In this document: positions 17,357-25,052 of the stretch, piece after piece
Numbering within the stretch: the stretch's first letter is position 1
How the letters are laid out: the number at the start of each line of letters is the position of its first letter
IMG/VR virus record: IMGVR_UViG_3300007609_000013
Coordinates: 1-64,000 of that record
DNA: 64,000 bases
Source: a virus
Strand: one strand, 5' to 3'
Program-made: the position numbers and the translations under genes
Notes under the pieces: model-generated
Databases searched by the model: none
The model's input: only the letters and a program-made list of their open reading frames with translations
What the model was told of the DNA's origin: nothing

Positions 17357-18088
17357 ATGGATTTATTAAAATCAACCAGCGACATTCGTTATGGTTATTA
17401 TAACACTAAGTGGCAAGGCACCGACCAAAGACACCTGTTTGATAAAAATTCTAAAAAACAATCTCATGATTGGAAATATGCAAAGTCCGAAGTAAACTAT
17501 ACATTAAACAAACACGGCTACAGATGTCCAGATTTTAACATAGTGGATTGGTCAAACAGTGTGGTTTGGCTAGGATGCAGCATAACGTTTGGCACAGGTG
17601 TTGATGACTCAGAAACTGTGACAGAATATTTTTCTCAACTGTGCAACATGCCAGTGATAAACCTTGGCCAACAAGGAGTTGGCATAGACTATATTGTGGA
17701 CAATCTTAATAGATTGTCCATTGCAGGTGTTAAGCCAAAACACATTGTTGTACAGTTTCCTCATACCAGCAGAACACTGCGTTTTAGAAGCTCAGAAAAA
17801 TTTGAAAATCTCAGTGTGCACAGTCCTTTTGACGACTTTCAAAAATACTTTTTTTTCTACAACTATCACCAAACTGGATACAGTACAATGTTCAAAAGAA
17901 TGATTGATGTGGCATATCCAGCTGCTATTTGTTATACCACACATGATTACGTAGCAGATGCACTGGGTGTACGCAGTCTTTCTACAGAGTCTGTGTGTGC
18001 AGGAGATCAAGCTAGAGATTTGGCGCATCCAGGTGCAGAATATCATCAGGCAGTTGCACAAGAGATCTATCGCACACACTTTGCATAA
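17357..18088 (+). CDS. SGNH-hydrolase-like protein 4
   Basis: A 243-residue protein. The HGYRCPDFNI segment precedes block I (WLGCSITFGTGVDD), block II is INLGQQGVG, and HPGAEYHQ near the C-terminus gives the Asp/His block. It resembles SGNH copy 3 in domain order and in the Gly-Cys-Ser nucleophile context, so the two are probably paralogues. It is followed by the Usg-like gene. Confidence 0.76.
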   Translation: MDLLKSTSDIRYGYYNTKWQGTDQRHLFDKNSKKQSHDWKYAKSEVNYTLNKHGYRCPDFNIVDWSNSVVWLGCSITFGTGVDDSETVTEYFSQLCNMPVINLGQQGVGIDYIVDNLNRLSIAGVKPKHIVVQFPHTSRTLRFRSSEKFENLSVHSPFDDFQKYFFFYNYHQTGYSTMFKRMIDVAYPAAICYTTHDYVADALGVRSLSTESVCAGDQARDLAHPGAEYHQAVAQEIYRTHFA

Positions 18089-18091
18089 ATA
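18085..18091 (+). promoter_or_regulatory. Late-type element five bases before the usg-like ATG
   Basis: ATAAATA, then five T, then ATG at 18097. If used as a promoter the mRNA would be leaderless. Confidence 0.45.
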
Positions 18092-18096
18092 TTTTT

Positions 18097-18339
18097 ATGC
18101 AACCTCAATGGCGATTAACCACCATTCAGGTATACTACTACTTGCCTGATGTTGAACTAGACCTTACTAACTTGTTTTTGTGGCAAGCAATGGATCGCTA
18201 TCCCTACTTTCCAAGAATGCATCGTTTTGTAGATCATTGGCAGGAAAAAATCGAAGCTCGGTTGGACAGAGTGTATATACAACACACAGATCCGTTTGAT
18301 CACAAATGCTATAGGAATGTTTTGTTAATCAATGAGTAA
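18097..18339 (+). CDS. usg: Usg family protein
   Basis: An 80-residue protein that follows the Usg family pattern closely: LTTIQVYYYLPD, then FLWQAMDRYPYFPRMHRFVD, HWQEKIE and a short C-terminal strand. Usg is a small alphaproteobacterial protein of unknown function often encoded next to tryptophan genes. The match covers nearly the full length. It overlaps the terminase gene by eight bases (ATGAGTAA), so it is co-expressed with gp17. The ATG lies five bases after an ATAAATA element with no ribosome site. Confidence 0.82.
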   Translation: MQPQWRLTTIQVYYYLPDVELDLTNLFLWQAMDRYPYFPRMHRFVDHWQEKIEARLDRVYIQHTDPFDHKCYRNVLLINE

Positions 18340-19909
18340 AAGCTTAGATGGAGTGCTGGTAAAAAAGGCCTACAAGCCTCAGCAGTACACACAACATCAA
18401 TTGCTGGAATTTGCTAGATGTGCAGACCGAGATACAGGCCCGCACTATTTTCTCGAACACTATTTTTACATACAGCATCCTACTCGTGGCCAAATGTTGT
18501 ACAAGCCTTTTGAATATCAAGTGGGCCTAGTAGACAACTATCACAACTATAGATTTAGTATAAATTTACTCAGTAGACAGATGGGCAAAACCACCACAGC
18601 CGCAGGCTATTTGTTGTGGTATGCTATGTTTGTGCCCGACAGTACCATACTGATTGCAGCTCACAAATACAGTGGCGCACAAGAGATCATGCAGCGGGTG
18701 AGATATGCTTATGAACTCATGCCTGATCACATTCGCGCAGGTGTAACCAGCTACAACAAAGGCAGCATAGAATTTGAAAATGGCAGTCGTATTGTGGCAC
18801 AAGCCACTACAGAAAACACCGGACGTGGTATGAGCATAAGCTTGTTGTACTGTGATGAGTTTGCGTTTGTGCGCAATACAATAGCCCGAGAATTTTGGAC
18901 AGCCATCAGCCCTACACTGGCTACAGGTGGTAAGGCTATCATAACCAGCACACCTAACAGTGATGAAGATCAATTTTGGGAACTGTGGTTGGGTGCAAAC
19001 AAAAATCTAGACGAGCACGGCAACGAAACCGAGCTGGGCGTCAACGGCTTTAGAGCATACCGTGCTCTGTGGCATCAACACCCAGACAGAAACGATGAGT
19101 GGGCAGCAGAAGAACGTGGACGCATCGGCGAAGAACGCTTTCGTAGAGAAATGGAGTGCGAGCCGATCATCTTTGATGAAACACTCATAGCTGCAACCAC
19201 ACTCATACAGCTAGAACCCTCACAGCCAGTGCACATCACCGAAGGCAATGTGAGATGGTTTGACACGCCCAAAAAAGATCGACAGTATCTGGTGGCACTG
19301 GATCCAAGTTTGGGCACCGGAGGAGACAACGCTGCCATACAGGTGTACGAAATGGGCGGTGCCAACGGCTTACAACAGATAGCAGAGTGGTACCACAACC
19401 GCACACCCATTCGCGGACAGATCGGCACCATGGTGAAAATCAATCGCTATATATTAGATCACATCAACAATCCCACAGCCATATGGTACAGCATAGAAAA
19501 CAACAGCTTGGGCGAAGCCGGCTTGGTGGTGATCGAAGACATCGGCGAAGAAAACATTCCCGGTATGTTTGTGAGTGAGCCAATCCGCAAAGGACATGTG
19601 CGCAAGTTTCGCAGAGGCTTTAACACCACGCACAGAAGCAAGCTAACAGCGTGTAGCAAGCTCAAAAGCTGGATCGAGACCAAACGTATGCATGTGTGTT
19701 CAAAAGCACTAATAACCGAGCTTAAAGCATTCATACAAAGCAGCAACAGTTTTTCAGCCAAGCCTGGCGAGCACGACGACCTAGTGATGAGTACAGTGCT
19801 GGCAGTGAGAATGGCTATGCAGATTCAACAGTATGATGCAGACCTAGACAGTCAGTTCAAAGACGACATCGACGACTATGTAGAACCCATGCCATTTGCT
19901 ATTCTTTGA
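18332..19909 (+). CDS. gp17: Large terminase subunit gp17
   Basis: A 525-residue packaging ATPase-nuclease. Walker A is SRQMGKTT at 81-88 and Walker B is LLYCDEFAF at 171-179. A coupling-type STPNS motif follows at about 205. The nuclease half has LDPSLGTGG, an IENNS block and a late EHDDLV, which fit an RNase H-like metal site. It pumps DNA into the prohead with gp16 and cuts concatemers. No intein or insertion is seen. Its last bases overlap the radical SAM gene on the opposite strand. Confidence 0.95.
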   Translation: MSKSLDGVLVKKAYKPQQYTQHQLLEFARCADRDTGPHYFLEHYFYIQHPTRGQMLYKPFEYQVGLVDNYHNYRFSINLLSRQMGKTTTAAGYLLWYAMFVPDSTILIAAHKYSGAQEIMQRVRYAYELMPDHIRAGVTSYNKGSIEFENGSRIVAQATTENTGRGMSISLLYCDEFAFVRNTIAREFWTAISPTLATGGKAIITSTPNSDEDQFWELWLGANKNLDEHGNETELGVNGFRAYRALWHQHPDRNDEWAAEERGRIGEERFRREMECEPIIFDETLIAATTLIQLEPSQPVHITEGNVRWFDTPKKDRQYLVALDPSLGTGGDNAAIQVYEMGGANGLQQIAEWYHNRTPIRGQIGTMVKINRYILDHINNPTAIWYSIENNSLGEAGLVVIEDIGEENIPGMFVSEPIRKGHVRKFRRGFNTTHRSKLTACSKLKSWIETKRMHVCSKALITELKAFIQSSNSFSAKPGEHDDLVMSTVLAVRMAMQIQQYDADLDSQFKDDIDDYVEPMPFAIL

Positions 19910-20975
19910 GGTTGATTTTTATTCGGTGGTGGTTTCTCACCTGTGATGTAGACTCCACGCTCTGATCTTTCCACACACCACAGGTGTTTTCGCATCTGCT
20001 GCATCTACCTTTGTCAACACTGGATTGTTGCCAACTGTGTTCCAACTGTTGAAACCATTTTATACTTTTGGCCAGCCCGTGGCGCAGTGCATTGTTTCTC
20101 CGAATAAACTTTCTCAGCTGAACAGTTTCTGGATTGTAAACTGAGTAGTCCGGATTGGCAAATGCAGTAAAACAACAGGGATACACAAAGCCCCTGCTGT
20201 CCACATATATGCTGTTGATGTGACTGCAATCTATGCTATCAGCTGGACGACGGGATGCGGGCATGTGTTTCCCTGTGTCGGTTTGGTCATAGGCCAGGAT
20301 CCTGCTGACACGGGCATAATCCGTGTCACCTTGCCAATCTCCAATGGTGTGTGAGAGGTTGCCGTCTTTGTCAAATGCTATGCCTACACTGCGCCCGTGA
20401 TTTTCCATGGAGAACAAGGAAAAGCCCCAAGCATCGGCCAGCTGTTGAGCCTGAGCTGCTTGATGCTGGTTGTGATCAAACACTATGAACTTCCACTGTG
20501 CATCTCCTCCTGCAGCTATGAAAGCACCAAAATTTCTCTGCAGCACCTGCCAGTCCACATCCTGCCGATAGAGATGATTGGTGTCTTCCAAGCCGTCTAT
20601 GCTGAATCTCACAGTCAAGTTGGGCACAGCAGCCAACTGTTGCCACCATGTCTCGCTTCTAGCGCCACCATTGGTGGTTACTTCCAGCTTCAACTGTGGG
20701 TTGGCCTCAGCAAAGTACCACAGTATGTCCGCCAGCTGAGGATTCATAATAGGATCGCCAAAGTTGCCTTCGCAGAGGAATAACTCTAGCTCGCTGATAA
20801 ACTCTGCGGAGAATATTTGTTTGACCTCTGCCAATGACAGATGATGCTGAACCACTCTAGGATCTGCCACACCGTGATCATTTCTAGGACAGATAGGACA
20901 TCTGGCATTGCAGTAGCTGGTGGGTTCTAGATGCACTCTGCGTATTTCTGCACCGCTGCTGAAACTGGTTTTCAT
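19899..20975 (-). CDS. Radical SAM protein with SPASM-like C-terminus
   Basis: A 358-residue protein from the ATG at 20975. The radical SAM motif is CNARCPIC near residue 21, followed by an FCEGNFGDP block that would contact SAM. The C-terminus has extra Cys (YPCCF, CSRCENTC) typical of SPASM domains holding auxiliary Fe-S clusters. Such enzymes modify peptides or sugars; the substrate is unknown. The ATG follows CTAAATA plus five bases. The 33 codons upstream of this ATG look non-coding. Base composition is visibly higher in GC than in the terminase. Confidence 0.82.
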   Translation of the reverse strand: MKTSFSSGAEIRRVHLEPTSYCNARCPICPRNDHGVADPRVVQHHLSLAEVKQIFSAEFISELELFLCEGNFGDPIMNPQLADILWYFAEANPQLKLEVTTNGGARSETWWQQLAAVPNLTVRFSIDGLEDTNHLYRQDVDWQVLQRNFGAFIAAGGDAQWKFIVFDHNQHQAAQAQQLADAWGFSLFSMENHGRSVGIAFDKDGNLSHTIGDWQGDTDYARVSRILAYDQTDTGKHMPASRRPADSIDCSHINSIYVDSRGFVYPCCFTAFANPDYSVYNPETVQLRKFIRRNNALRHGLAKSIKWFQQLEHSWQQSSVDKGRCSRCENTCGVWKDQSVESTSQVRNHHRIKINLKE

Positions 20976-20980
20976 GCATC

Positions 20981-20987
20981 TATTTAG
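20981..20987 (-). promoter_or_regulatory. Late-type element five bases before the radical SAM ATG
   Basis: The minus strand reads CTAAATA, GATGC, ATG. Confidence 0.45.
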
Positions 20988-21307
20988 CGCAATCTGCGGC
21001 TTGCGCGCCCATGCCACCTCAACGAGCGAAGCGAGCTTGCGATTCACGCAAAAAATTTCGCACCACAGCAACACTAGTAGTGATCAACACACAGTCACCC
21101 TCCAGGTTGTACACCACATACTGCCAAGTGTTCAATCGCACCAAACTTCGTCTAACTTGCATGCAGTTATTTACACACGAGTGCTCAGGCCCGGGCCCAG
21201 GCCACTCAAACGAGCGAAGCGAGCTTGCGGCGCAAAAACAATTTTTGCACTTTTCTCACTCACAGTCAGCTGCACACCAGTAAATACAACACCAGCCAAG
21301 GACACTG
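20988..21307 (+). other. Intergenic stretch with direct repeats
   Basis: No convincing gene in about 320 bases. It is GC-rich, with two copies of a 21-bp direct repeat and a GGCCCGGGCC palindrome at about 21188-21197. TAAATACAACACC occurs shortly before the next gene. Confidence 0.6.
21021..21229 (+). repeat. 21-bp direct repeat pair
   Basis: An identical 21-mer containing CGAGCGAAGCGAGCTTGCG occurs at 21021-21041 and 21209-21229. Both copies are preceded by CTCAA and followed by A-rich tracts, so the similarity extends imperfectly beyond the core. Confidence 0.85.
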
Positions 21308-21562
21308 ATGAGCAGTCGCAGCATACTATTCCCGGTTAACAAAAAGCATGATCGCATGGTGCGTGAGTTCTGCAGACGCAACACTTTCGCACGACTGTTG
21401 CAGTGGAGCAGTCGCCACGGAACACTACTGTGTGTTCACAACACCGACCGTAGACGTGGCATAGTGATCAGCTTTGAAAACGAGCGCACACTCACCGCAT
21501 TTGCCGTCAGTTGGCATCACACAGAAAGCTGGTTGCAGTGGGAACTCAGCAGCTATGAATAG
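21308..21562 (+). CDS. Hypothetical small basic protein (tandem paralogue A)
   Basis: An 84-residue Arg/Trp-rich protein of unknown family. It has the pattern LLQWSSRHGT, LCVHN, a basic turn and SWHHTESWLQW. The next gene repeats the pattern. A weak ribosome site lies upstream (CAAGGACACTG). Confidence 0.55.
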   Translation: MSSRSILFPVNKKHDRMVREFCRRNTFARLLQWSSRHGTLLCVHNTDRRRGIVISFENERTLTAFAVSWHHTESWLQWELSSYE

Positions 21563-21827
21563 CCACACACCTGTGATAGTGTTCACTGGCATCAGTGGCA
21601 GCAATCATCACACAGTAAACTGGAGTAGAATGAATGTGTTAGAACATGTGTTGGCATGGGCTGGTCACCACCGCACTAGAATATGTGTGCATGCCAACCG
21701 CAACAGTGTGCTGCACATACAACACTTGGACAGTGCACACTGGCTGTTGTGGCAGCTCACATGGAATCCTCAACAGCAACCTAGACTAGGCTACAGCACA
21801 ATGAATACCACAGTGCATTCACCTTAG
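21555..21827 (+). CDS. Hypothetical small protein (tandem paralogue B)
   Basis: A 90-residue protein from ATG 21555, which overlaps the upstream stop. The pattern VLAWAGHHRT, ICVHA, then LLWQLTW parallels the preceding gene, so the pair probably arose by duplication. The longer frame upstream of 21555 lies within the first gene and is not needed. Function is unknown. Confidence 0.52.
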   Translation: MNSHTPVIVFTGISGSNHHTVNWSRMNVLEHVLAWAGHHRTRICVHANRNSVLHIQHLDSAHWLLWQLTWNPQQQPRLGYSTMNTTVHSP

Positions 21828-22165
21828 CCGGCCGAGGCAGTACAGCCCCCCCTATAGTGCAGCCAAAAAAAAATTGTGTGCGCAGAATCAGCAAACCCAA
21901 AAACACCACCCCCAGGAGCTTTTTGCACCCTAGGATATACACTGTGGAGATCTATGCTAGATCTAGTAGCGCACTTCGTTTGCTACTGGTGTGAGAGTTT
22001 TCTGTGAGGTGGAATTTCCCATGGGGTCATGGGGCCAATAGTGTGACCAGAAAAATTCTTGCGTCGGTTTGTCAAAGGGGGCAGTTTTTTCACCCCCACC
22101 ACTTTTATACCCCTGACGTTTTTTTTCTCACCGAAAAAAATATTTTTCTCAATGAAATCAAAAGG
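21828..22165. other. Intergenic stretch with homopolymer runs
   Basis: No gene supported in about 340 bases. It has C-rich and T-rich tracts and a short GGGGG/CCCCC inverted repeat at about 22075-22097, then T and A runs around 22118-22140. On the minus strand these lie downstream of the micro-gene operon and could act as its terminator. Confidence 0.5.
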
Positions 22166-22363
22166 TTATGCACAGTTGGACAATTGTGCACGTTTGGCTA
22201 GTGTGCATGCACGGTCCATGCTGTTCAAGCAGGCTTGCATAGCACGCACAGTGGTCACATACTCATGATGCAACTGTTCCAACTGTGCTTGTTGCTCTGC
22301 TGTGTATGCACCTGCGGCTGTGCCTTCTGTGAGCAAGTCTGTGAAGTCTTTGAATGTATTCAT
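22166..22363 (-). CDS. Hypothetical small protein with CTS-like start
   Basis: A 65-residue protein starting MNTFKDFTDLLTEG, which resembles capsid-targeting N-termini, then an Ala/Gln-rich helix. The ATG overlaps the stop of the upstream micro-gene (ATGA). It is the last gene of a minus-strand operon of four overlapping genes. Confidence 0.58.
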   Translation of the reverse strand: MNTFKDFTDLLTEGTAAGAYTAEQQAQLEQLHHEYVTTVRAMQACLNSMDRACTLAKRAQLSNCA

Positions 22364-22446
22364 CGCATCAACAGTGTGCTCACTGCCTCACAGAAGAATG
22401 CTACAGCAATCACAGTCACAAACCCTAGTGCCGCTACAGTTTCCAT
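22360..22446 (-). CDS. 28-residue membrane micropeptide
   Basis: A short frame: METVAALGFVTVIAVAFF, then CEAVSTLLMR. It is almost entirely one hydrophobic helix. Its ATG overlaps the upstream stop (TAATG) and its TGA overlaps the downstream ATG, which argues for real translation. Function is unknown. Confidence 0.55.
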   Translation of the reverse strand: METVAALGFVTVIAVAFFCEAVSTLLMR

Positions 22447-22754
22447 TATGCCGCCTCCTCTACTGTTAGCATGCTGGCTGGCACACGATAGGTGGTGTTG
22501 AACATGCCGTTGCTGACGCCGCCCAACACTTCCACTGTCTTGCGATTCTTTTTGACTACTCGGCCAACCACCCGGGTACCGTTTCGTGCAGTAAAGCTTA
22601 CCACATCACCTTTGACAATCTTGCGAATGTTTGCTCGGCTCAGTTGCCGTTCCTTGTTGCGAATTGCATCGTAGATGTCACGCAGTTCATCCATGGTCTC
22701 TAATGCGTAGATGGCTGTGACGGCATCTGCTGTGCGTGTGAATGATGTGCTCAT
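22446..22754 (-). CDS. Small KOW/SH3-like protein
   Basis: A 102-residue protein. A helical N-terminal half (LETMDELRDIYDAIRNKERQ) is followed by a small beta-barrel-like domain, KGDVVSFTARNGTRVVGRVV then KKNRKTVEV, in the KOW/SH3-like style of small phage nucleic-acid-binding proteins. GTAGGAG precedes the ATG, which overlaps the upstream stop. It was probably made early. Confidence 0.68.
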   Translation of the reverse strand: MSTSFTRTADAVTAIYALETMDELRDIYDAIRNKERQLSRANIRKIVKGDVVSFTARNGTRVVGRVVKKNRKTVEVLGGVSNGMFNTTYRVPASMLTVEEAA

Positions 22755-22969
22755 GCATATACTCCTACTGCAAGTGGAAGTTCTTCAATGCTAACATTGC
22801 CTCGGAGTGGTTGGATGTATTCCAGTGGACAGGTGTGTACTTCCTCTGGTGCGTAACGATCCGAGAAGTACACAACACCGTTGTCATCAACTCGATCCAC
22901 AATACCATACACTGTGGGGAACTGTGCACCCCAGTGGCCGTAAATCTTGTCGCCTGGTTTGATCTGCAT
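22751..22969 (-). CDS. Small KOW/SH3-like protein, first gene of early operon
   Basis: A 72-residue protein from ATG 22969 with the ribosome site AGAGGAAATCAAT. It reads MQIKPGDKIYGHWGA then GIVDRVDDNGVVYFSD, an SH3-like barrel. The longer frame upstream of 22969 crosses the promoter and is not coding. Function is unknown. Confidence 0.68.
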   Translation of the reverse strand: MQIKPGDKIYGHWGAQFPTVYGIVDRVDDNGVVYFSDRYAPEEVHTCPLEYIQPLRGNVSIEELPLAVGVYA

Positions 22970-23001
22970 ATTGATTTCCTCTATGACTAACCTACACACT
23001 A

Positions 23002-23029
23002 ATAATAACATGTGTAGGCCAGTTGTCAA
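23002..23029 (-). promoter_or_regulatory. Early sigma-70 promoter for the small-gene operon
   Basis: The minus strand has TTGACA at 23029-23024, a 16-bp spacer ending ACACATGT, and TATTAT at 23007-23002. Confidence 0.72.
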
Positions 23030-23070
23030 CCTCGGAATCCGTTTTTTTTGAAATTTATGGGCCGGAGGGC

Positions 23071-23186
23071 TGTGGATAAGTCTGTGGATTGAGGCATTTA
23101 ACATAATAGCGGTTATGCGCGGACTGTGGATTGTTTGGTCGGGGTTTGTGCACAGGTTATCCACAGCTTTTGCACACTAGTGTGCA
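23071..23186. other. Candidate replication origin: DnaA-box-like cluster
   Basis: Two exact TTATCCACA boxes face each other (minus strand at 23071-23079, plus strand at 23157-23165). Two near-matches TGTGGATT lie at 23083 and 23125. A perfect 16-bp palindrome TGCACACTAGTGTGCA is at 23171-23186. A further TTATGCACA is at 22166. No gene is supported here. It separates the early operon promoter from the tRNA cluster. Binding by host DnaA is inference. Confidence 0.45.
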
Positions 23187-23192
23187 CAGTGG

Positions 23193-23265
23193 CTGCCTGA
23201 GCAGGACTCGAACCTGCGACCAAAAGATTAACAGTCTTCTGCTCTACCTGCTGAGCTATCAGGCA
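23193..23265 (-). tRNA. tRNA-Asn(GUU)
   Basis: A full cloverleaf reads on the minus strand: 7-bp acceptor TGCCTGA/TCAGGCA, anticodon loop in GACTGTTAATC, T-arm GGTTCGA. A G discriminator and an encoded CCA (23190-23192) follow. Confidence 0.93.
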
Positions 23266-23309
23266 AGGTTGGTGCCCGGGGGCACTTATAATATAGTGCA
23301 AAATAATGG

Positions 23310-23383
23310 TGCCGCTGGAGGGAGTCGAACCCCCAACCTTCTGGACCTAAACCAGACGCCTCTGCCAATTGGGCCACAGCGGC
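23310..23383 (-). tRNA. tRNA with UAG anticodon (Leu CUA), short variable arm
   Basis: Acceptor GCCGCTG/CAGCGGC, anticodon stem TCTGG/CCAGA with loop TTTAGGT giving anticodon UAG, T-arm GGGGGTTCGACTCCCTC, A discriminator and encoded CCA (23307-23309). Leucine tRNAs normally have a long variable arm; here it is about five bases. Confidence 0.85.
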
Positions 23384-23384
23384 A

Positions 23385-23501
23385 TTACTTTGCTATTGCT
23401 CTATAGTATCTATCTCTGCACTGATGATAAGTTAAATTTAACTCTTTAGCAGCACCTCTGATACCATATTGCTCAACACATTTTGCTACCAAATCCACCA
23501 C
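23385..23501 (-). CDS. Short helix-turn-helix ORF or gene fragment between tRNAs
   Basis: The minus strand from a GTG at 23501 gives about 38 residues, including AKCVEQYGIRGAAKELNLTY and RDRYYRAIAK. The GAAKELNLTYHQCRDRYY part looks like a helix-turn-helix. The frame continues open into tRNA-Thr without an ATG. It may be a remnant of a larger gene or a very small DNA-binding protein. Confidence 0.42.
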   Translation of the reverse strand: MVDLVAKCVEQYGIRGAAKELNLTYHQCRDRYYRAIAK

Positions 23502-23515
23502 CCGGGCAAGAGTGG

Positions 23516-23588
23516 TGCTCGTTCACGGAGTCGAACCGCGGACCTACGCATTACAAGTGCGTTGCTCTACCAGCTGAGCTAAACGAGC
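23516..23588 (-). tRNA. tRNA-Thr(UGU)
   Basis: Acceptor GCTCGTT/AACGAGC, D-arm TAGCTCAGCTGGTAGAGC, anticodon loop CTTGTAA, T-arm GGTTCGA, A discriminator and encoded CCA (23513-23515). Confidence 0.95.
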
Positions 23589-23595
23589 ATGTATT

Positions 23596-24963
23596 TTAGG
23601 GTAACCCAATTTTTTTATAATCTACCCATGTAGATCTATCTTGTTCGATGTGTTGTTCTACATCTTTGTCGGACATTGGTTTACCAAGTTTTTGATTTTC
23701 ATCTATCCATGTGTTGTACATTTGCAAACATTCTTCGAAATTTTTTACTATATATTTTTTTTCTGCAAAAGTCTGTTTTTTAATAGGAATTGAAAATTGA
23801 AGTATTCCAAGTTTTACCATTTCGTCAACAGTGTCGTTTGCAATTTTATAATTATCATGATAGCTATCATTGAAGTCTTTATGCAAGTTATAAAATAGAT
23901 CTTCGCGCATCTTTTTATTCACAATTGTGACTTTTTGCGTTTGATTACTATATTTTTCCTGCATTTTATTATCAATTATTAACATTTGTTCTAGATAAAA
24001 CGTGATTTTATGAACATTTATACATTCTTGTTTGATCGATTCTGGTAGATTGATCCAATCATCTATCGAGTCCAATTGTGGCCAGTTTTCGTTTGCTACA
24101 GAATTATAATCTGTTACAAATTTTTCCCATGCTAAGTTGTATTGTTCCGAATAATCTAGATTTTCACTTTGAGTTTCTGCAGAAGCTGTTTCGATATATT
24201 GTTCTAATTTTTGTAAATCTTTGCGACTTTCCAAAGCAATGGTACCGATATCGCTGGAATAATAATGGCATTTATTGTAATCAGCAAAACTGATGTTGAA
24301 TTTGTCTTGCCAAGTGGTTTTTTCTTTGTCCGCAAAAAAAGGAAGGTTTAAAATAAATTGTTCTATATTTGGCATATGTTTTTCATACACATAATAGGAT
24401 GGTATATGAAATGTTGATTCTGCCCATTCTATATACTGTTTGTAGCTGTGTAAACTTTGCTTGACGCTCAAAGGGTCTATGGTTATTTGGTTTTTAAAGA
24501 TACTGTAAAATGTTCTAAGTTTTTCATCAGGTAAAAAAACATTTAGATTTTTTGTGATTTTGTTGATAGCCCAACTTAAAGAGTGTTCGAAAAGATTTTC
24601 TCGTTGACAACAAATGATATAATAGTTATCATTTAGATATTTATAAAACGATAATTGCTCTCCTATAGGATCTTTTCTAAAAAGAATGTTGTAATAAGGT
24701 AACTTTATGATTTTATAGTGATCAACACTTTCGAGTAATTCTTGAATTTCTCCCAGACTTTGCATATTGTTGTATTCACAATCATTGACACATCTAAGAA
24801 TTTCGCTGTTAAATTCAGGCGAATAATATTTTTCTAAACCTAATTCGACATGCCCGACATCAATCACTGGACGATCAAAGCTTTGAAATTGCATGTAAAC
24901 AGCAAGTGTTGTTTCTAAAAGTGTTCCTCCTACTGCATCAGGAGTAAGTAACAAAATGTTCAT
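23596..24963 (-). CDS. Putative sulfotransferase-like protein, AT-rich insert
   Basis: A 455-residue protein lying between tRNA-Thr and tRNA-Ser. It opens MNILLLTPDAVGGTLLETTL and contains YYIICCQRENLFEHSLSW, which resembles the Arg-rich PAPS-contacting strand-helix of marine phage sulfotransferase-like proteins. The second half is Asp/Asn/Lys-rich and unassigned. The gene is clearly more AT-rich than the genes around it, which points to separate acquisition. The sulfotransferase call is tentative. Confidence 0.5.
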   Translation of the reverse strand: MNILLLTPDAVGGTLLETTLAVYMQFQSFDRPVIDVGHVELGLEKYYSPEFNSEILRCVNDCEYNNMQSLGEIQELLESVDHYKIIKLPYYNILFRKDPIGEQLSFYKYLNDNYYIICCQRENLFEHSLSWAINKITKNLNVFLPDEKLRTFYSIFKNQITIDPLSVKQSLHSYKQYIEWAESTFHIPSYYVYEKHMPNIEQFILNLPFFADKEKTTWQDKFNISFADYNKCHYYSSDIGTIALESRKDLQKLEQYIETASAETQSENLDYSEQYNLAWEKFVTDYNSVANENWPQLDSIDDWINLPESIKQECINVHKITFYLEQMLIIDNKMQEKYSNQTQKVTIVNKKMREDLFYNLHKDFNDSYHDNYKIANDTVDEMVKLGILQFSIPIKKQTFAEKKYIVKNFEECLQMYNTWIDENQKLGKPMSDKDVEQHIEQDRSTWVDYKKIGLP

Positions 24964-25052
24964 CTAGTTTCTCATAATTTATCTGTGCGCACCCAAGTAG
25001 GAAATGAAATTCTCGTTTTTTGCTTGCGAGCAATCTCCCGGGGTGGTGCTGG

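Noticed and set aside
21011-21283. 90-residue plus frame in the intergenic repeat region
   Set aside because: It spans both 21-bp repeats, has no ribosome site and shows no domain.
22970-23164. Upstream extension of the 22751-22969 gene
   Set aside because: It would run through the sigma-70 promoter and DnaA-box region. The ATG at 22969 has a good ribosome site.
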